64,000 bases of DNA from RYN-230 sp963718305 (GCA_963718305.1 CAVQZG010000004.1:62001-126000), one strand, 5' to 3'. Shown: positions 1 to 7,900, counted from the first letter of the stretch. Made by a program: numbers and translations. The notes: generated by a model from the letters alone, not told the origin.

Positions 1-12
1 TCAGGCAGCAAA

Positions 13-151
13 CCCGCCGAGTCTCTGGTGCGGCCAGAGAGCCGGGGACCCACTTATTCCCGGGGGTGAATCGGCGGCCGTGCCCGCTTGGGCAGTCGGC
101 CTGCTGTAGGGCTTCTCCGGCCCGAACCCGTCAGCTAACCCGGTAGGCGGC
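13..151 (+). promoter_or_regulatory. c-di-AMP riboswitch (ydaO/yuaA class)
   Basis: The leader contains the conserved blocks of the ydaO class in order: GCCGGGGACCCA near 44-55, GGGGGTGAATCGG near 62-74, then GAACCCGTCAGCTAACCCGG at 124-143 and GTAGGCGG just after. CCGCC at 14-18 can pair with GGCGG at 146-150 as the closing stem P1, and TCTCTGG (22-28) pairs perfectly with CCAGAGA (34-40) across a 5-nt loop. The aptamer ends just before the AAGGAGAGGAG ribosome site of the next gene. Members of this class sense c-di-AMP and in actinobacteria usually sit before cell-wall hydrolase or Rpf genes. The assignment rests on motif recall; no covariance model was run. Confidence 0.9.
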
Positions 152-169
152 CAAGGAGAGGAGTTCGAC

Positions 170-1486
170 GTGGAGCGCTCGCGCCGCGGCCGGGTTACCA
201 GAGCCAGATCACGGAATAGGAGCAAGGCGGCCTGGGGAGTTCTGCTGCTCGGCCTGCTGGCGGCCCTCGCGGTGGTCGGAGGTTCCCTCCTCAACTTCTC
301 CGGCGCGGGAAAGCCGGCCCGGCTCGCAGCGGATGATGCGCGCGCTCCACTTTTTGGCGCCTCGATAAATGCGACAGACCTCGCGCAGGAGACGTCTGAG
401 TTTGGCCATATGGCGATTGTCCGCACCTATTACCCGGGTCTGCCCAGCTCCAATGCGTGGACTACAGGACGGCCCGCGGCCAACAAGTCGGCGGTCATCG
501 TGAGCTTCAAGGCCCAGCCGAAGGCGATCCTGTCGGGACAGGATGACACGGCGCTCTCGCACTTCTTCGACACCGCTCCCAGCGGGAATCCGATCTACTG
601 GTCCTACTATCACGAGCCCGAGGGCAACATCGCGGACGGCGAGTTCACTCTGCCCGATTACAAGGCCGCCTGGGCGCACGTCGTGTCGCTCGCCCGCGCT
701 GCGCACAACCCCGATCTGCATTCCACGCTGATCCTGGGGGGCTACGACTTCCGTCCAGGTGCCCACCGCAACTGGAAGGACTATCTGCCCGGCGGGGACA
801 TCATCAGCACCCTGGCCTGGGACGCCTACCCCCCGGGCAGCGCCAAGAACCAGAACCCGGTAGCGGCACCGCCGGACACGTTCATGGCCCAGGAGATCGC
901 CGCGGCCAAGAGCGTCGGCCTGCCCTACGGTTTCGCCGAGTTCGGCCTGTCAACTCCGGTGGGCCGCCCCGCCTGGCTGACGGACGTGGGCAACTACCTC
1001 CTGCACAGCGGCGCCCTGTTCGCCACCTATTTCAACGGCAACGCGCAATATCCCACCCTCAAGCTGACGGACAGCGCGTCGGTGGCCGTCTGGCGGAACT
1101 TCACGGCCAAGTCCGGCTCCGCCACCTCGGCGCCAGCACCGGCATCGCCAGCACCGAGCACGTCGGCGCCAGCGCCGGCATCGCCAGCACCGAGCCCCAC
1201 GGGCACCGCGACGTCGCCCGCGGCTGGCAGCCCGGCAGTCAGCGGGCTGGCGCTGAGCCCGCACGCGTTCGTGGCCAGTCCCCAGGAGCACACCACCATC
1301 ACCTTCAGCCTGAGCCAGGCCTCCGACGTGACCGTCCTCGTCATCGATAAGACGGGCACGGTGGTGCGCACCCTGGCCAAGCCCGCTCAGGCACCGGGCT
1401 CGCGCACCATCCGCTACTACGGCTTCAACGGTGCCGGGCATCGCGTGCCGACGGGGCAGTACCGGGTCCGTCGTGGTGGCAAGTAA
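170..1486 (+). CDS. Membrane-anchored GH26-like glycoside hydrolase with C-terminal FlgD-type Ig domain
   Basis: The 438-aa protein has a basic N-terminus and one hydrophobic segment at about residues 23-43 that should anchor it in the membrane. A TIM-barrel glycosidase region (about 55-310) carries YWSYYHEPEG with Glu149 as likely acid/base, and YGFAEFG with Glu257 as likely nucleophile, the layout of GH26/GH5-like retaining enzymes. A Ser/Ala/Pro linker with repeated PASPAPS units (about 322-360) leads to a C-terminal FlgD-like Ig fold. The GTG start follows AAGGAGAGGAG. The c-di-AMP riboswitch directly upstream suggests a role in polysaccharide or cell-wall remodelling tied to osmotic or growth state. 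Substrate is unknown; mannan cleavage is only the family precedent. Confidence 0.8.
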   Translation: MERSRRGRVTRARSRNRSKAAWGVLLLGLLAALAVVGGSLLNFSGAGKPARLAADDARAPLFGASINATDLAQETSEFGHMAIVRTYYPGLPSSNAWTTGRPAANKSAVIVSFKAQPKAILSGQDDTALSHFFDTAPSGNPIYWSYYHEPEGNIADGEFTLPDYKAAWAHVVSLARAAHNPDLHSTLILGGYDFRPGAHRNWKDYLPGGDIISTLAWDAYPPGSAKNQNPVAAPPDTFMAQEIAAAKSVGLPYGFAEFGLSTPVGRPAWLTDVGNYLLHSGALFATYFNGNAQYPTLKLTDSASVAVWRNFTAKSGSATSAPAPASPAPSTSAPAPASPAPSPTGTATSPAAGSPAVSGLALSPHAFVASPQEHTTITFSLSQASDVTVLVIDKTGTVVRTLAKPAQAPGSRTIRYYGFNGAGHRVPTGQYRVRRGGK

Positions 1487-1491
1487 CGCCC

Positions 1492-2385
1492 ATGGCCGCG
1501 GGACCGCGCAAACGCCACTGGAGATCGACGCTCCGTGACCTGAGTTGGAGACGCAGGGGTGTCGGTCCGGCGCTGCTGGGGGCCGAAATCGGGACGTCAG
1601 CCTGGGTCCGGGCGCATCATCGCCTGGTGAACTCTCCCGCTGATCCTGGTGTCACCGTGACCTTCGCCGGCTCGGGTGATGCTTTCGGCAGTGGCGGCCG
1701 CTACCAGACATGCATCCACCTGCGCGAGCGGCATCACCCGCCTGTACTGCTGGACTGCGGCGCAACATCGCTCACCGCACTCAAGTCCCTCGGCCTCGAT
1801 CCGGGCGAGATCGGCACGGTGCTCGTCTCCCACCTGCACGGCGACCACTTCGGCGGTCTGCCGTTCCTGATCCTCGACGGACAGTTCACGCGCCGCACCC
1901 GCCCGCTGACCGTCGCCGGGCCGCCTGGCACGGCCACGCGACTGCGGCAGGCCATGGAGGTGATGTTCCCCGGGTCCGCCAGTGTCGATCGCCGCTTCAC
2001 CCTCGACGTCACGGAACTGGTCCCCGGAGACACCACCACTGTGACGGGGATGATGCTCACCACCTGGCAAGTCAGTCATCCCAGCGGCGCACCGCCGCTG
2101 GCGCTGCGCCTGCACATCGGCGGCAAGATCATTGCCTACACCGGTGATACCGCCTGGACCGATGCCCTGATACCTGCCGCCGCTGACGCGGACCTGCTGA
2201 TCGCCGAGGCCTACTATTTCGAGAAAGCCATCCCCCACCACCTTCGCCACGCCGATCTCGCCAGCCACGCCAGCGCTCTCACCAGCCGCCGGATCGTGCT
2301 CACCCACCTGTCCGCTGACATGCTCGCCCGGCCTGACCAGCTCAGCTTCGAGACCGCTCACGACGGACTGACCATCCGCCTGTGA
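1492..2385 (+). CDS. MBL-fold metallo-hydrolase (RNase Z/AtsA-like)
   Basis: The 297-aa protein belongs to the metallo-beta-lactamase superfamily. HLHGDHFGG, starting at His114, gives the HxHxDH zinc site, and later elements include SHPSGAPP, AYTGDTAWTD (bridging Asp) and a C-terminal LTHLS histidine. The arrangement resembles arylsulfatase/RNase Z-like hydrolases of the beta-CASP-less type. It begins 5 nt after the glycosidase stop, so the two are probably cotranscribed and both may fall under riboswitch control. The first 45 residues are basic and not conserved; a start further in is possible. Substrate cannot be told; phosphodiester or ester hydrolysis is the family norm. Confidence 0.8.
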   Translation: MAAGPRKRHWRSTLRDLSWRRRGVGPALLGAEIGTSAWVRAHHRLVNSPADPGVTVTFAGSGDAFGSGGRYQTCIHLRERHHPPVLLDCGATSLTALKSLGLDPGEIGTVLVSHLHGDHFGGLPFLILDGQFTRRTRPLTVAGPPGTATRLRQAMEVMFPGSASVDRRFTLDVTELVPGDTTTVTGMMLTTWQVSHPSGAPPLALRLHIGGKIIAYTGDTAWTDALIPAAADADLLIAEAYYFEKAIPHHLRHADLASHASALTSRRIVLTHLSADMLARPDQLSFETAHDGLTIRL

Positions 2386-2411
2386 ACAGCGTGTGGATGA
2401 TGCCGGGCCGT

Positions 2412-2437
2412 CTGCGTGATCTACCTGCATCACGCAG
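2412..2437 (+). terminator. Hairpin after the MBL-fold gene
   Basis: CTGCGTGAT (2412-2420) and ATCACGCAG (2429-2437) form a perfect 9-bp stem with an 8-nt loop 26 nt after the stop codon. There is no clear T-tract. It may terminate the riboswitch-led transcript or act as a protein site next to the PHO-like repeats. Confidence 0.45.
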
Positions 2438-2440
2438 GTG

Positions 2441-2484
2441 GTTCATGTGCCGACAATGCTCCGTTCACCTTGCGTTCATATGGG
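2441..2484 (+). promoter_or_regulatory. PHO-box-like direct repeats upstream of phosphate symporter gene
   Basis: Four consecutive 11-nt units start at 2441, 2452, 2463 and 2474. Three begin with GTTCA: GTTCATGTGCC, GTTCACCTTGC and GTTCATATGGG. The second unit, GACAATGCTCC, is degenerate. This matches the known actinobacterial PhoP target layout of 11-nt direct repeats with a GTTCACC core. It lies about 100 nt before the start of a Pht1-type phosphate transporter gene, which is what a Pho regulon member would show. Confidence 0.6.
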
Positions 2485-2584
2485 AGTCGGTTGCTCGTCG
2501 CCTGAGCCAGATAGTTTCCGCCTGAACAGGACAAGGAGCCCAGTCGGCGGTGCGGCAGGGCGGGCGGCGTAAGCGGGGGGTGCC

Positions 2585-4000
2585 GTGACGGAGATCCAGT
2601 CCGGGGATTTGATCGCTGAGCTGGATGAGGCAGCGCTGAGCAGGTTTCACCTACGCGCGGTGCTGGTGTCGGGGATGGGATTCTTCACCGACGCTTACGA
2701 CTTGTTCGTCATCGGGATCGCCTCCACCCTGATCGCGAAGGAGTGGAACCTCAGTTCGGGAAAGCTCGCCGTACTGAACAGCACCATGCTGGCGGCGGCC
2801 TTCCTCGGCGCCCTGGTGTTCGGCCGCTTCGCCGACGTGGCCGGGCGGAAGCGCGTGTACTGGATGGTCGCCGCGATCATGGTCGTCGGCGCCCTGGGGT
2901 CAGCGCTGGCTCCGTCGTTCTGGATCCTGATCGTGTTCCGGTTCGTGCTCGGCTTCGGCGTTGGCGGTGACTACCCGGTCAGCGCGGTGATGATGAGCGA
3001 ATATGCCAACCGGAAGGACCGCGGCAAGCTGGTCGGCATGGTCTTCGGCACCCAGGCCCTGGGGCTGATCGTGGGACCGCTGATCGCCCTGGCTCTGATC
3101 GGCGGCGGGGCCAGCGACGATGTGGTCTGGCGGATCCTGCTCGGCCTGGGCGCGCTGCCCGCTGCCGCGGTGCTCTACCTGCGGACCAAGATGCCGGAAT
3201 CGCCGCGCTACCAGGCCCAGGTACAGGGACGGACGGCGGAGGCAGCGAGCCAGCTCGCTGACTTCACCAGTGGCCAGGTCACCGGCAACGGATCCGGTGC
3301 GCCGAGCCAGAACCTTGGGCTGCGGGCGTTCCTGACCAACCGGCGCTACCTGATCATGCTGGCCGGGACCGCTGGTACCTGGTTCCTGCTTGACTACGCG
3401 TACTACGGCAACACGATCTCCACCCCGCAGATTCTCGGCTTGATCTCGCCGGACGCCTCCACCACGACCAAGATCGCCCTCCAGCTGGCCATCTTCGTGG
3501 TCGCGGCAGTGCCCGGCTACGTGCTCGCGATCGCCCGTCTGGACCGGATCGGGCACCGGCGGCTGCAGCTGACCGGGTTCGCGATGATGGCCCTCTGCTT
3601 CGCGATCATCGCGATCGTGCCCGGGCTGACCACCATGGTCGTCCCGTTCCTGCTGGTCTACGGAGTGAGCTACTTCTTCACCGAGTTCGGCCCGAACATG
3701 ACCACGTTCGTCATGCCCAGCGAGCTGTACCCGGTCAGCATGCGCGCGACCGGGCACGGGATCTCCGCTGGCGTCGGCAAACTCGGCGCGTTCATCGGGG
3801 TCTTCCTGTTCCCGGTGCTCCAGACCTCCCTGGGCCTGCGCGGCACGCTGCTGCTCACCGCCGGGGTGTCCGTGCTCGGCTTCGCTCTCACCCTGGTGCT
3901 GCCCGAGCCCGCAGGCCGAAGCCTGGAGGACATGACCCACAGCCCCCCGGACGTGGCCGTCCAGCCGCTGCGGGTGGCCGGTCAGGCACCAGCGCGCTGA
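2585..4000 (+). CDS. MFS transporter, phosphate:H+ symporter (PHS) family
   Basis: The 471-aa polytopic protein has about 12 membrane segments. The N-terminal signature GMGFFTDAYDLFVIG and the segment-4 motif GFGVGGDYPVSA are hallmark sequences of the phosphate:H+ symporter family (Pht1/Pho84-like, TC 2.A.1.9). GRFADVAGRKRVYW is the MFS loop 2-3 motif, and FGPNMTTFVMPSELYP sits in segment 11. The GTG start follows a GC-rich leader with a poor ribosome site (GGGGGG). PHO-box-like repeats upstream support phosphate-starvation control. Proton-driven inorganic phosphate import is the likely role; other metabolite:H+ symporters share part of the signature, so substrate is inferred. Confidence 0.82.
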   Translation: MTEIQSGDLIAELDEAALSRFHLRAVLVSGMGFFTDAYDLFVIGIASTLIAKEWNLSSGKLAVLNSTMLAAAFLGALVFGRFADVAGRKRVYWMVAAIMVVGALGSALAPSFWILIVFRFVLGFGVGGDYPVSAVMMSEYANRKDRGKLVGMVFGTQALGLIVGPLIALALIGGGASDDVVWRILLGLGALPAAAVLYLRTKMPESPRYQAQVQGRTAEAASQLADFTSGQVTGNGSGAPSQNLGLRAFLTNRRYLIMLAGTAGTWFLLDYAYYGNTISTPQILGLISPDASTTTKIALQLAIFVVAAVPGYVLAIARLDRIGHRRLQLTGFAMMALCFAIIAIVPGLTTMVVPFLLVYGVSYFFTEFGPNMTTFVMPSELYPVSMRATGHGISAGVGKLGAFIGVFLFPVLQTSLGLRGTLLLTAGVSVLGFALTLVLPEPAGRSLEDMTHSPPDVAVQPLRVAGQAPAR

Positions 4001-4710
4001 CCATCCTCATGTCCCCGATTCCGGACGAAGCGCGACGGCGCTGCTAAGAGAGCGGCACGCGCAGCGTCATCCGTGGCCGTGGGTACCTGCGCGGCCGCCA
4101 TGGTCAGGAACGCCGCGGCGCAGCCGAAAGTCTCGCCGACGGCGCGGCCCGCTAGCCGGGCCAGGTACGCCCGGTATCGGGTCATCTCCCAGGCCCGCCC
4201 GCGCGGTGTCAGCGGCCCGGGTGCGGGCTGCGGCACCAGCTTCCATGTCCACCCGGTGATCGGTGCTTCCGCTGTGCCGTGACCGGGCCCGCCGGGCTGG
4301 ATGAACTCGGCCAGGTCAGCCTCGTCACCGATCCGGTTCCGGACAAAACGCAACCCGCCCAGGGTTTCCTCGATCACCCGGAGTCGCGCCCCGCCCTGGC
4401 TTGCCATCACGTCGTCGTAGGCGTCCGGGTGGTGGCGGACCAGCGTCGCATCGACGATGGTGACCCACCACACCGCTTCGCCAATCACGGCGAGCGCCCG
4501 CGGCTGGTCGGCCGCCCTCACCTGAGCCAGCCGGGCGGCGGTGTCACTCATCGCGGTGACGGACCACAGCAGCGCACTGGCCCCGCCCGCCTGATCACCC
4601 GTGCGCTCGCCGTTCCACGCCTCTCGGCAGACGGCACCGCAAAAACGGTCGTGCTCGCGCCGGGGCGTATACAGCGCCCCGCACTGCTCACAGTTCCGTC
4701 TGTCGGTCAC
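3982..4710 (-). CDS. Zinc-ribbon hypothetical protein
   Basis: The 242-aa protein starts with a short metal-binding ribbon, CEQCGALYTPRREHDRFC then C four residues later, of the kind that recognises nucleic acid or partner proteins. The rest (about 45-240) is an alpha-rich domain with IGEAVWWVTIVDATL and FVRNRIGDEADLAEFI, which I do not recognise as a named family. Its 3' end overlaps the symporter gene tail to tail by 19 nt. No partner gene shares its strand nearby apart from the phosphoesterase remnant. Function unknown. Confidence 0.7.
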   Translation of the reverse strand: MTDRRNCEQCGALYTPRREHDRFCGAVCREAWNGERTGDQAGGASALLWSVTAMSDTAARLAQVRAADQPRALAVIGEAVWWVTIVDATLVRHHPDAYDDVMASQGGARLRVIEETLGGLRFVRNRIGDEADLAEFIQPGGPGHGTAEAPITGWTWKLVPQPAPGPLTPRGRAWEMTRYRAYLARLAGRAVGETFGCAAAFLTMAAAQVPTATDDAARAALLAAPSRFVRNRGHEDGQRAGA

Positions 4711-4787
4711 CGCGTCATGTTACGCGCGCAATGTGTCTGGAGGGCTGCCCAGGCAGAGGTTTGCCCGCCATCCAGACCCCGTCTAGG

Positions 4788-5086
4788 TCAGTGGTGGCTG
4801 AGGATGAGCCGCCAGAGCGGATGCACCTGGCTGGCGTCGCTGGTGTAGCCGAGCTCGGGCAGCCCAAAGCCCTCCTCGATGGTGAGCAGCATGGAGTAGT
4901 GATTGGCGGGCGTTGCGTCGGTGACGTGCCGCGGGCCGGTCCGGCTGATCACGATCATGGGAGCGGATCCGCCGCCGTAGAGGCCACCGGGCCGGCGACC
5001 AGAGCGCACAGGGCGGTGGTGGCAGCTAAGGTGCCGTACCGCAGCACGGCAGGCACCCGGCGCATACGTGACCGCATGCTGGACAT
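4788..5086 (-). pseudogene. Remnant of secreted phosphoesterase (alkaline phosphatase/phospholipase C superfamily)
   Basis: Two out-of-frame pieces lie on the minus strand. The 5' piece (start about 5086) encodes a typical Sec signal peptide: basic start, then LAATTALCALVAGPVAS. The 3' piece (to 4788) encodes PMIVISRTGPRHVTDATPAN followed by HYSMLLTIEEGFGLPELGY and VHPLWRL, the C-terminal signature of secreted phosphoesterase/PLC-like enzymes (usual form NHYSLLRTIEDAFGLP). The catalytic middle of several hundred residues is missing. An internal deletion, with the junction near 4955-4990, appears to have removed it. PHO-box-like repeats survive upstream. Confidence 0.72.
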
Positions 5087-5404
5087 GTGCACCCCCAGGG
5101 GTCGGGATGCGTCACCGGGCGTTCGCCGGCCTGTCACCAAGAATTCACGAAACGGGCGAGTTGATCAAGACCAGGGTGCACGAGGGCCTGACTCGTGGCG
5201 GAAACTAATCCACCCCAGAGCGAAGTCAGGTGAGCCGCCACGATGGCCAGGGTTGCCCGGGTACCTGCGCTGCGGCATAGTTGATGGCCTGGTTTCGGTC
5301 GATGCCTGCGCCTGCTTCGCGTGGGATGACCTATTCGGCGTGGCCGGGGACGCGCACCGCACCCTCTGAGCCAGACCAGTTGTCAGTGCGGCCTCGGGGG
5401 AGCC
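5087..5404. other. Intergenic region, 318 bp
   Basis: No convincing gene is present; the open frames here have no recognisable family or ribosome site. It holds the 11-nt repeats at 5110-5153 described separately and presumably the promoter of the secreted repeat protein that starts at 5405. Confidence 0.5.
5110..5153. promoter_or_regulatory. PHO-box-like direct repeats upstream of phosphoesterase remnant
   Basis: Four contiguous 11-nt units start at 5110, 5121, 5132 and 5143: CGTCACCGGGC, GTTCGCCGGCC, TGTCACCAAGA, ATTCACGAAAC. All share a TCRCC/TCACG core in register, as PhoP direct-repeat units do. The array ends 24 nt before the remnant's start codon. The repeats read on the opposite strand to that gene. 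Confidence 0.55.
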
Positions 5405-6544
5405 ATGAACACATCAATTCTTCGCCGCTGCTGGATGCGGCGCTTGACCCGGCTCGGCGGGGTGGCCTGCCTCGTGCTCGCGCTCGGCGCGGCGGCATCC
5501 CCCTCCTCCGGGAGTGGCCCGGTCACGAGTTTGCCGGGGGGCCTGCTTGGCGTCAGCGCCCTGTCTGGGTCGAACGCCTGGGCCGTCGGAAGCACCGGGA
5601 CGGCGACGCTGATCCTGCACTGGAACGGCACCGCCTGGACCAGGGTGGCTGCTCCCAGCCCCGGCCACCTCGGCAGGCTCACCGCGGTGAGCGCCTTCTC
5701 ACCCTCCAACGTGTGGGCGGTGGGCTCCTATGAGACCGCCAACGGCGGGAACAAGACGCTGATCCTGCACTGGAACGGCACCAGCTGGGTTCAGGTGGCC
5801 AGCCCGAGCCCGGAAGTGATCGATGGCAGCTTCCTGCTCGGGGTCAGCGCCGTGTCCCCCTCGGACATCTGGGCGGCCGGCTGGTATTACCTGACCGGTG
5901 GCGAGGCCTCGAACACCCTGGTCCTGCACTGGAACGGCACCCGCTGGACGCGAGTACCCAGCCCCAATCCGGTCCACCTGGGCTTCAACGCGCTTAACAG
6001 CGTGAGCGGCCGGTCCGCCGCCGACGCATGGGCGGTGGGAAGCACCGACACGGGCACGCTGATCCTGCACTGGGACGGCACTAGCTGGACCCGTGTCCCC
6101 AGTCCGGGCCAGACCAGCCAGGACGCCCTCAACGGGGTGAGCGCGCTGTCCGCCTCGGACGCGTGGTCGGCTGGAGACGTTACGACTGGGGCGCTGGTCT
6201 CGCACTGGAACGGCACCAGCTGGACGCAGGTGCCGAGTCAGGGTCCCGGCACTTCGGCCGGCGTTCTCAACGGCGTGAGCACCCTGTCGCACTCCGACGC
6301 CTGGGCGGCCGGGTACTTCTCCGGCAGCAGCGGCGGGACGAAGACCCTGGTGCTGCACTGGAACGGCGCCAGTTGGACCGAAGTAGCCAGCCCGAGCCCC
6401 GGCGGGTCCGCAGGTGCCGGGCTCTCCGGCATCGATGCCATATCCGGGTCCAGCGTGTGGGCGGTCGGCTCCACAGCTCTCTTCGGCACGGGCGGGAAAA
6501 CGCTGATCCTGCACTGGAACGGCGCCACCTGGACGCGATTCTGA
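5405..6544 (+). CDS. Secreted seven-repeat beta-propeller-like protein
   Basis: The 379-aa protein has a signal peptide (MNTSILRRCWMRRLTR, then a hydrophobic stretch ending about residue 32). The mature part is built from seven repeats of 40-55 residues. Each runs L-x-x-VSA-x-S-x-S-[ND]-x-W-[AS]-[AV]-G, a variable loop, then LILHWNGTSW and TRVPSP. Seven such units fit a seven-bladed propeller with Trp and Gly at fixed positions. The second half of each repeat is nearly identical at DNA level, suggesting duplication or gene conversion. Related repeat proteins are common, uncharacterised and extracellular in soil actinomycetes. The ATG follows CGGGGGAGCC. Binding or scaffolding outside the cell is an inference. 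Confidence 0.75.
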   Translation: MNTSILRRCWMRRLTRLGGVACLVLALGAAASPSSGSGPVTSLPGGLLGVSALSGSNAWAVGSTGTATLILHWNGTAWTRVAAPSPGHLGRLTAVSAFSPSNVWAVGSYETANGGNKTLILHWNGTSWVQVASPSPEVIDGSFLLGVSAVSPSDIWAAGWYYLTGGEASNTLVLHWNGTRWTRVPSPNPVHLGFNALNSVSGRSAADAWAVGSTDTGTLILHWDGTSWTRVPSPGQTSQDALNGVSALSASDAWSAGDVTTGALVSHWNGTSWTQVPSQGPGTSAGVLNGVSTLSHSDAWAAGYFSGSSGGTKTLVLHWNGASWTEVASPSPGGSAGAGLSGIDAISGSSVWAVGSTALFGTGGKTLILHWNGATWTRF

Positions 6545-6633
6545 CCGGTGTGACAGTGCGTGGGTTGCGTTGACCGCGTGGCCAGGCCAGCCGCATACTT
6601 GGCCACACCACCCGAAACCCGCACCGGGGCGTC

Positions 6634-7215
6634 GTGCTGCACATCCTGACTTTCTCCCGCTCGGCCGTCCTCATCCGGCACTGGTTCGAGATCAACCTCG
6701 ACGATGCCTCCATGGAGCACGGTGCCCGGATCGAGATCCGGGAACTGGCTGGTCACCCGCACCGCGGCAGCGAGTCAGCCGCCCAGCTCATCAGCGCCGA
6801 CCGCCCGCTGTGGCGGGCGGACCTGTTCGACCGGCTAGATAGCGATAGCGATCCCGGCAGTTTCGCCGCGGCGCACTACCACCCGCAGTTCACCGGCGAC
6901 GAACCATGCGCCAGGGTCTGGGATCCCGTGCTGACCGCCGCGCCCTGGGACTGGCTGGCCGATCAGATCGCCGGCCTCGGCGCCGCGCCCGGCCGGGCCG
7001 GCTGGTCCCTGGACCCCGAAGACGCCACGGAAATCTCCGGCCTGGCCAGCACGGTCGTGACTATCGCGCGGCAGTTCGGTCCGGACCGGTGCGGCTCGGC
7101 GGCGGAGTGTTTCCGGCTGACCCGGGACGTGCGGGGCGCGGTCAACCTGATGATCACCACCCTGCGGGCACCTGACCTGCTGAACCGGGACTGGGTTGCC
7201 CCGTGGCTGGCGTGA
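6634..7215 (+). CDS. Hypothetical protein
   Basis: The 193-aa protein shows no signal peptide or membrane segment. It has an acidic, Trp-rich body: VWDPVLTAAPWDWLADQI near the middle and VNLMITTLRAPDLLNRDW at the C-terminus. I do not recognise the family. The GTG at 6634 has no strong ribosome site; ATG at 6712 is an alternative. Codon use and uninterrupted length support it being a real gene. It is convergent with the MarR gene, with 13 nt between their stops. Confidence 0.55.
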   Translation: MLHILTFSRSAVLIRHWFEINLDDASMEHGARIEIRELAGHPHRGSESAAQLISADRPLWRADLFDRLDSDSDPGSFAAAHYHPQFTGDEPCARVWDPVLTAAPWDWLADQIAGLGAAPGRAGWSLDPEDATEISGLASTVVTIARQFGPDRCGSAAECFRLTRDVRGAVNLMITTLRAPDLLNRDWVAPWLA

Positions 7216-7228
7216 GGCCCGGCCAGCG

Positions 7229-7759
7229 CTAGTTCCGGGGCTCACCCGAGGCGTTGCCGCGCAGCCGGTCGAGGACCCGCTCGAACTCCGCGAGTTCCTC
7301 CTCGTCGAACCCGGCCCGCAGCCGCGCGTTAAACGCGAACGCCGCCTTGCGCATCCGGAAGAAGGCCTTCTCACCCGCCGGTGTCAGCTCGACCAGGTGT
7401 ACCCGGCGGTTCTCCGGGTCCCGCCGCCGGGTGATCAGGCCGCTGGCATCCATCGCGTTGAGGTGGTGGGTGAGCGTCGCCTCCCTGATCCCGACCGCGT
7501 CCGCGAGTTCCCGCTGGCTGGCCAGCTGCCGGGTCTTCAGGGAGATGAGCACCAGCCAGACCGGCTCTGAGCCACCCGCCCCGGCCAGCGCGTCGTCGAA
7601 TGCCCGGGTGATCTCCCTCGCCGCGCGGGCCAGATGCAGGCCGAGAGGCTGGCTGGCGGGCGGGCCCGGCGGCGGCTCCGGCCCGTCTTCCGGCTGCCCC
7701 GCGGGCACGCCATCCCGCTGGCGCGGCAGACCGCCTGGATGTCCTGGTGGCGTTGACAC
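7229..7759 (-). CDS. MarR-family transcriptional regulator
   Basis: The 176-aa protein carries a Pro-rich N-terminus of about 40 residues and then a winged-helix MarR domain. Recognition region SQRELADAVGIREATLTHHL is followed by MDASGLITRRRDPENRRVHL (wing) and LTPAGEKAF. It is divergent from the SDR/VOC operon, with a perfect palindrome in the shared 141-bp gap, so it most likely represses that operon and itself until a ligand binds. Ligand unknown; such regulators usually sense phenolics, oxidants or drugs. Confidence 0.88.
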   Translation of the reverse strand: MSTPPGHPGGLPRQRDGVPAGQPEDGPEPPPGPPASQPLGLHLARAAREITRAFDDALAGAGGSEPVWLVLISLKTRQLASQRELADAVGIREATLTHHLNAMDASGLITRRRDPENRRVHLVELTPAGEKAFFRMRKAAFAFNARLRAGFDEEELAEFERVLDRLRGNASGEPRN

Positions 7760-7779
7760 GGACTGAGCATAGCACTTCA

Positions 7780-7793
7780 GTTAGAGCTCTAAC
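7780..7793. promoter_or_regulatory. Palindromic MarR operator candidate
   Basis: GTTAGAGCTCTAAC is a perfect 14-nt palindrome in the gap between the MarR and SDR genes. It ends 3 nt before TTGACA, so a bound dimer could block RNA polymerase in both directions. Confidence 0.55.
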
Positions 7794-7796
7794 CCT

Positions 7797-7826
7797 TTGA
7801 CATCGAAGGCTTTTTGTATCTATGGT
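7797..7826 (+). promoter_or_regulatory. Sigma-70-type promoter candidate for the SDR/VOC operon
   Basis: TTGACA at 7797-7802 is a perfect -35 box. An 18-nt spacer leads to TATGGT at 7821-7826 as a moderate -10 box. The start codon lies 75 nt further on, and the MarR palindrome touches the upstream side. Confidence 0.45.
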
Positions 7827-7900
7827 TCTTACGGAAGGCAGGAGGCAACCGCACCGCCTCGATGCCCGTCCTCTACCGCTTGGCCAAAGGAGCCGGAACC

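Noticed and set aside
1..426. Minus-strand open frame of 141 codons at the window start
   Set aside because: It runs through the riboswitch and the glycosidase N-terminus, is Arg/Ser/Pro-rich and shows no motif.
5530..6540. Regularly spaced DNA repeats as a possible CRISPR or satellite array
   Set aside because: They are in-frame protein repeats with variable loops coding for LILHWNG units; unit length varies from about 120 to 160 nt.
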